Of a stretch of 64,000 nt of DNA, positions 63,446-64,000 are shown one piece after another. Source of the stretch: Kitasatospora sp. NA04385 (GTDB lineage: Bacteria; Actinomycetota; Actinomycetes; Streptomycetales; Streptomycetaceae). A model generated the notes under the pieces. It made no database searches, had not been told where the DNA came from, and worked only from the letters and a program-made list of their open reading frames with translations. Location of the stretch: assembly GCF_013364235.1 (NCBI RefSeq), contig NZ_CP054919.1:3158247-3222246 (forward strand), written 5' to 3'. The position numbers and the translations under genes are program-made. Positions within the stretch are counted from its first letter, which is position 1. Each line of letters begins with the position of its first letter.

Positions 63446-64000
63446 CTAAAGCGTCCCGAGGGTGACCTCCGCGGTCTTGCCCTGTCCGTCCCGCTGGTAG
63501 CCGACGGTGACCTTGGCGCCGGGGCTGAGCGAGGCCAGCGCGCTGGTCAGCGCGGAGGGGCTGTTGATCGCGGTGTCGTTGATCTTGGTGATCACGTCGC
63601 CGGCCTGCAGCCCGGCGGAGGCGGCGGGCCCGTTGTCGACCACCGAGACCACCGCCGCGCCGGCCGGCTGGAAGTTCGAGTCGAAGTACGGGCGGACGGT
63701 CACGCCGAGCGCGGCCCGGCCGGAGTTGGTGACCTTGCCGTCCTTGATCAGCTGGTTGGCGATGCTGGTCACGGTGGCCGACGGGATGGCGAAGCCGATG
63801 CCGGGCGCGGCCGAGCCGTTCAGCTCGGGGTCGACGGCGGTCAGCGTGTTGATCCCGATCACCTGGCTGGAGAGGTTGACCAGCGCGCCGCCGCTGTTGC
63901 CGGGGTTGATCGCGGCCGAGGTCTGCACCATGTTGCCGATGGTGGCGCCGGGCGAGCCGGCGGACTGCGGCTCGCTGACCGTCCGGCCGACCGCCGAGAC
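63446..64000 (-). CDS. HtrA/DegP-type serine protease, C-terminal part
   Basis: The visible 184 residues are the second half of a trypsin-like S1C protease with one PDZ domain; the N-terminus lies past the right edge. The catalytic serine is in SAAINPGNSGGALVNL, followed by IGFAIPSATVTSIANQL and a PDZ domain (VVSVVDNGPAASAGLQAGDV). The histidine and aspartate of the triad are outside the window. Such enzymes usually act on the outer face of the membrane under envelope stress. Confidence 0.92.
   Translation of the reverse strand, partial: VSAVGRTVSEPQSAGSPGATIGNMVQTSAAINPGNSGGALVNLSSQVIGINTLTAVDPELNGSAAPGIGFAIPSATVTSIANQLIKDGKVTNSGRAALGVTVRPYFDSNFQPAGAAVVSVVDNGPAASAGLQAGDVITKINDTAINSPSALTSALASLSPGAKVTVGYQRDGQGKTAEVTLGTL

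Overview
The window is very GC-rich actinobacterial chromosome. The RpoB/RpoC, EF-Tu, EF-G and ribosomal protein sequences, the NusG with a long acidic N-terminus, the many GTG and TTG starts, and the neighbour set (tRNA-Trp-secE-nusG-rplKA, rplJL, rpoBC, rpsLG-fusA-tuf, then the S10 operon) all point to the family Streptomycetaceae (Streptomyces, Kitasatospora or a close relative; the genus cannot be settled by eye). No prophage, insertion sequence or CRISPR array was seen.

Layout. 1-5.45 kb: start of the S10 operon (rplC partial, rpsJ) and the str operon (tuf, fusA, rpsG, rpsL), all on the minus strand. 5.7-21.0 kb: an accessory block lodged between rpsL and rpoC. It holds a DUF1707/DUF4190-like membrane protein, an ABC exporter with a frameshifted membrane protein, a group of genes linked by ADP-ribose/NAD chemistry (DUF2786 protein, two ADP-ribosylglycohydrolases, a sirtuin, a WGR-domain beta-propeller protein), a DUF4097-like lipoprotein, and a three-gene cassette: a Crp-family regulator, a divergent class III nucleotidyl-cyclase-like protein, and a 726-residue protein with a degenerate P-loop. 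21.0-35.4 kb: rpoC, rpoB, rplL, rplJ, two lipoproteins, rplA, rplK, nusG, secE and tRNA-Trp, all minus strand, with intrinsic terminators after most transcription units and an L10-type leader before rplJ. 35.7-49.1 kb: housekeeping and small accessory genes (aspartate aminotransferase, adenosine deaminase, murB, a TetR-controlled MFS exporter, two MaoC-type dehydratase subunits, rpmG, tRNA-Met, tRNA-Thr and tRNA-Tyr, an amidohydrolase, yajQ, mug, a phosphotransferase, YccF and SHOCT proteins). 49.2-61.9 kb: an orphan cytochrome oxidase subunit I, htpX, and a partial Complex I operon with nuoABCHIJKLMN but no nuoDEFG. 62.2-64 kb: an orphan sensor histidine kinase and the C-terminal half of an HtrA-type protease.

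The most interesting stretch is 17.2-21.0 kb. The Crp-like protein keeps the phosphate- and ribose-binding residues of a cyclic-nucleotide pocket. The divergent gene keeps the metal aspartates and the NxxxR pair of class III cyclases. A perfect 15-bp dyad lies between them. The third gene is translationally coupled to the cyclase-like gene and runs through the rpoC terminator into the antisense of rpoC. Together they look like a self-contained cyclic-nucleotide signalling module of unknown purpose. The neighbouring ADP-ribose group is the second candidate system. Two genes (9.06-10.12 kb and nuoC) each read through only if one base is restored in a GC-rich run, so they may be real frameshifts or base-calling errors.
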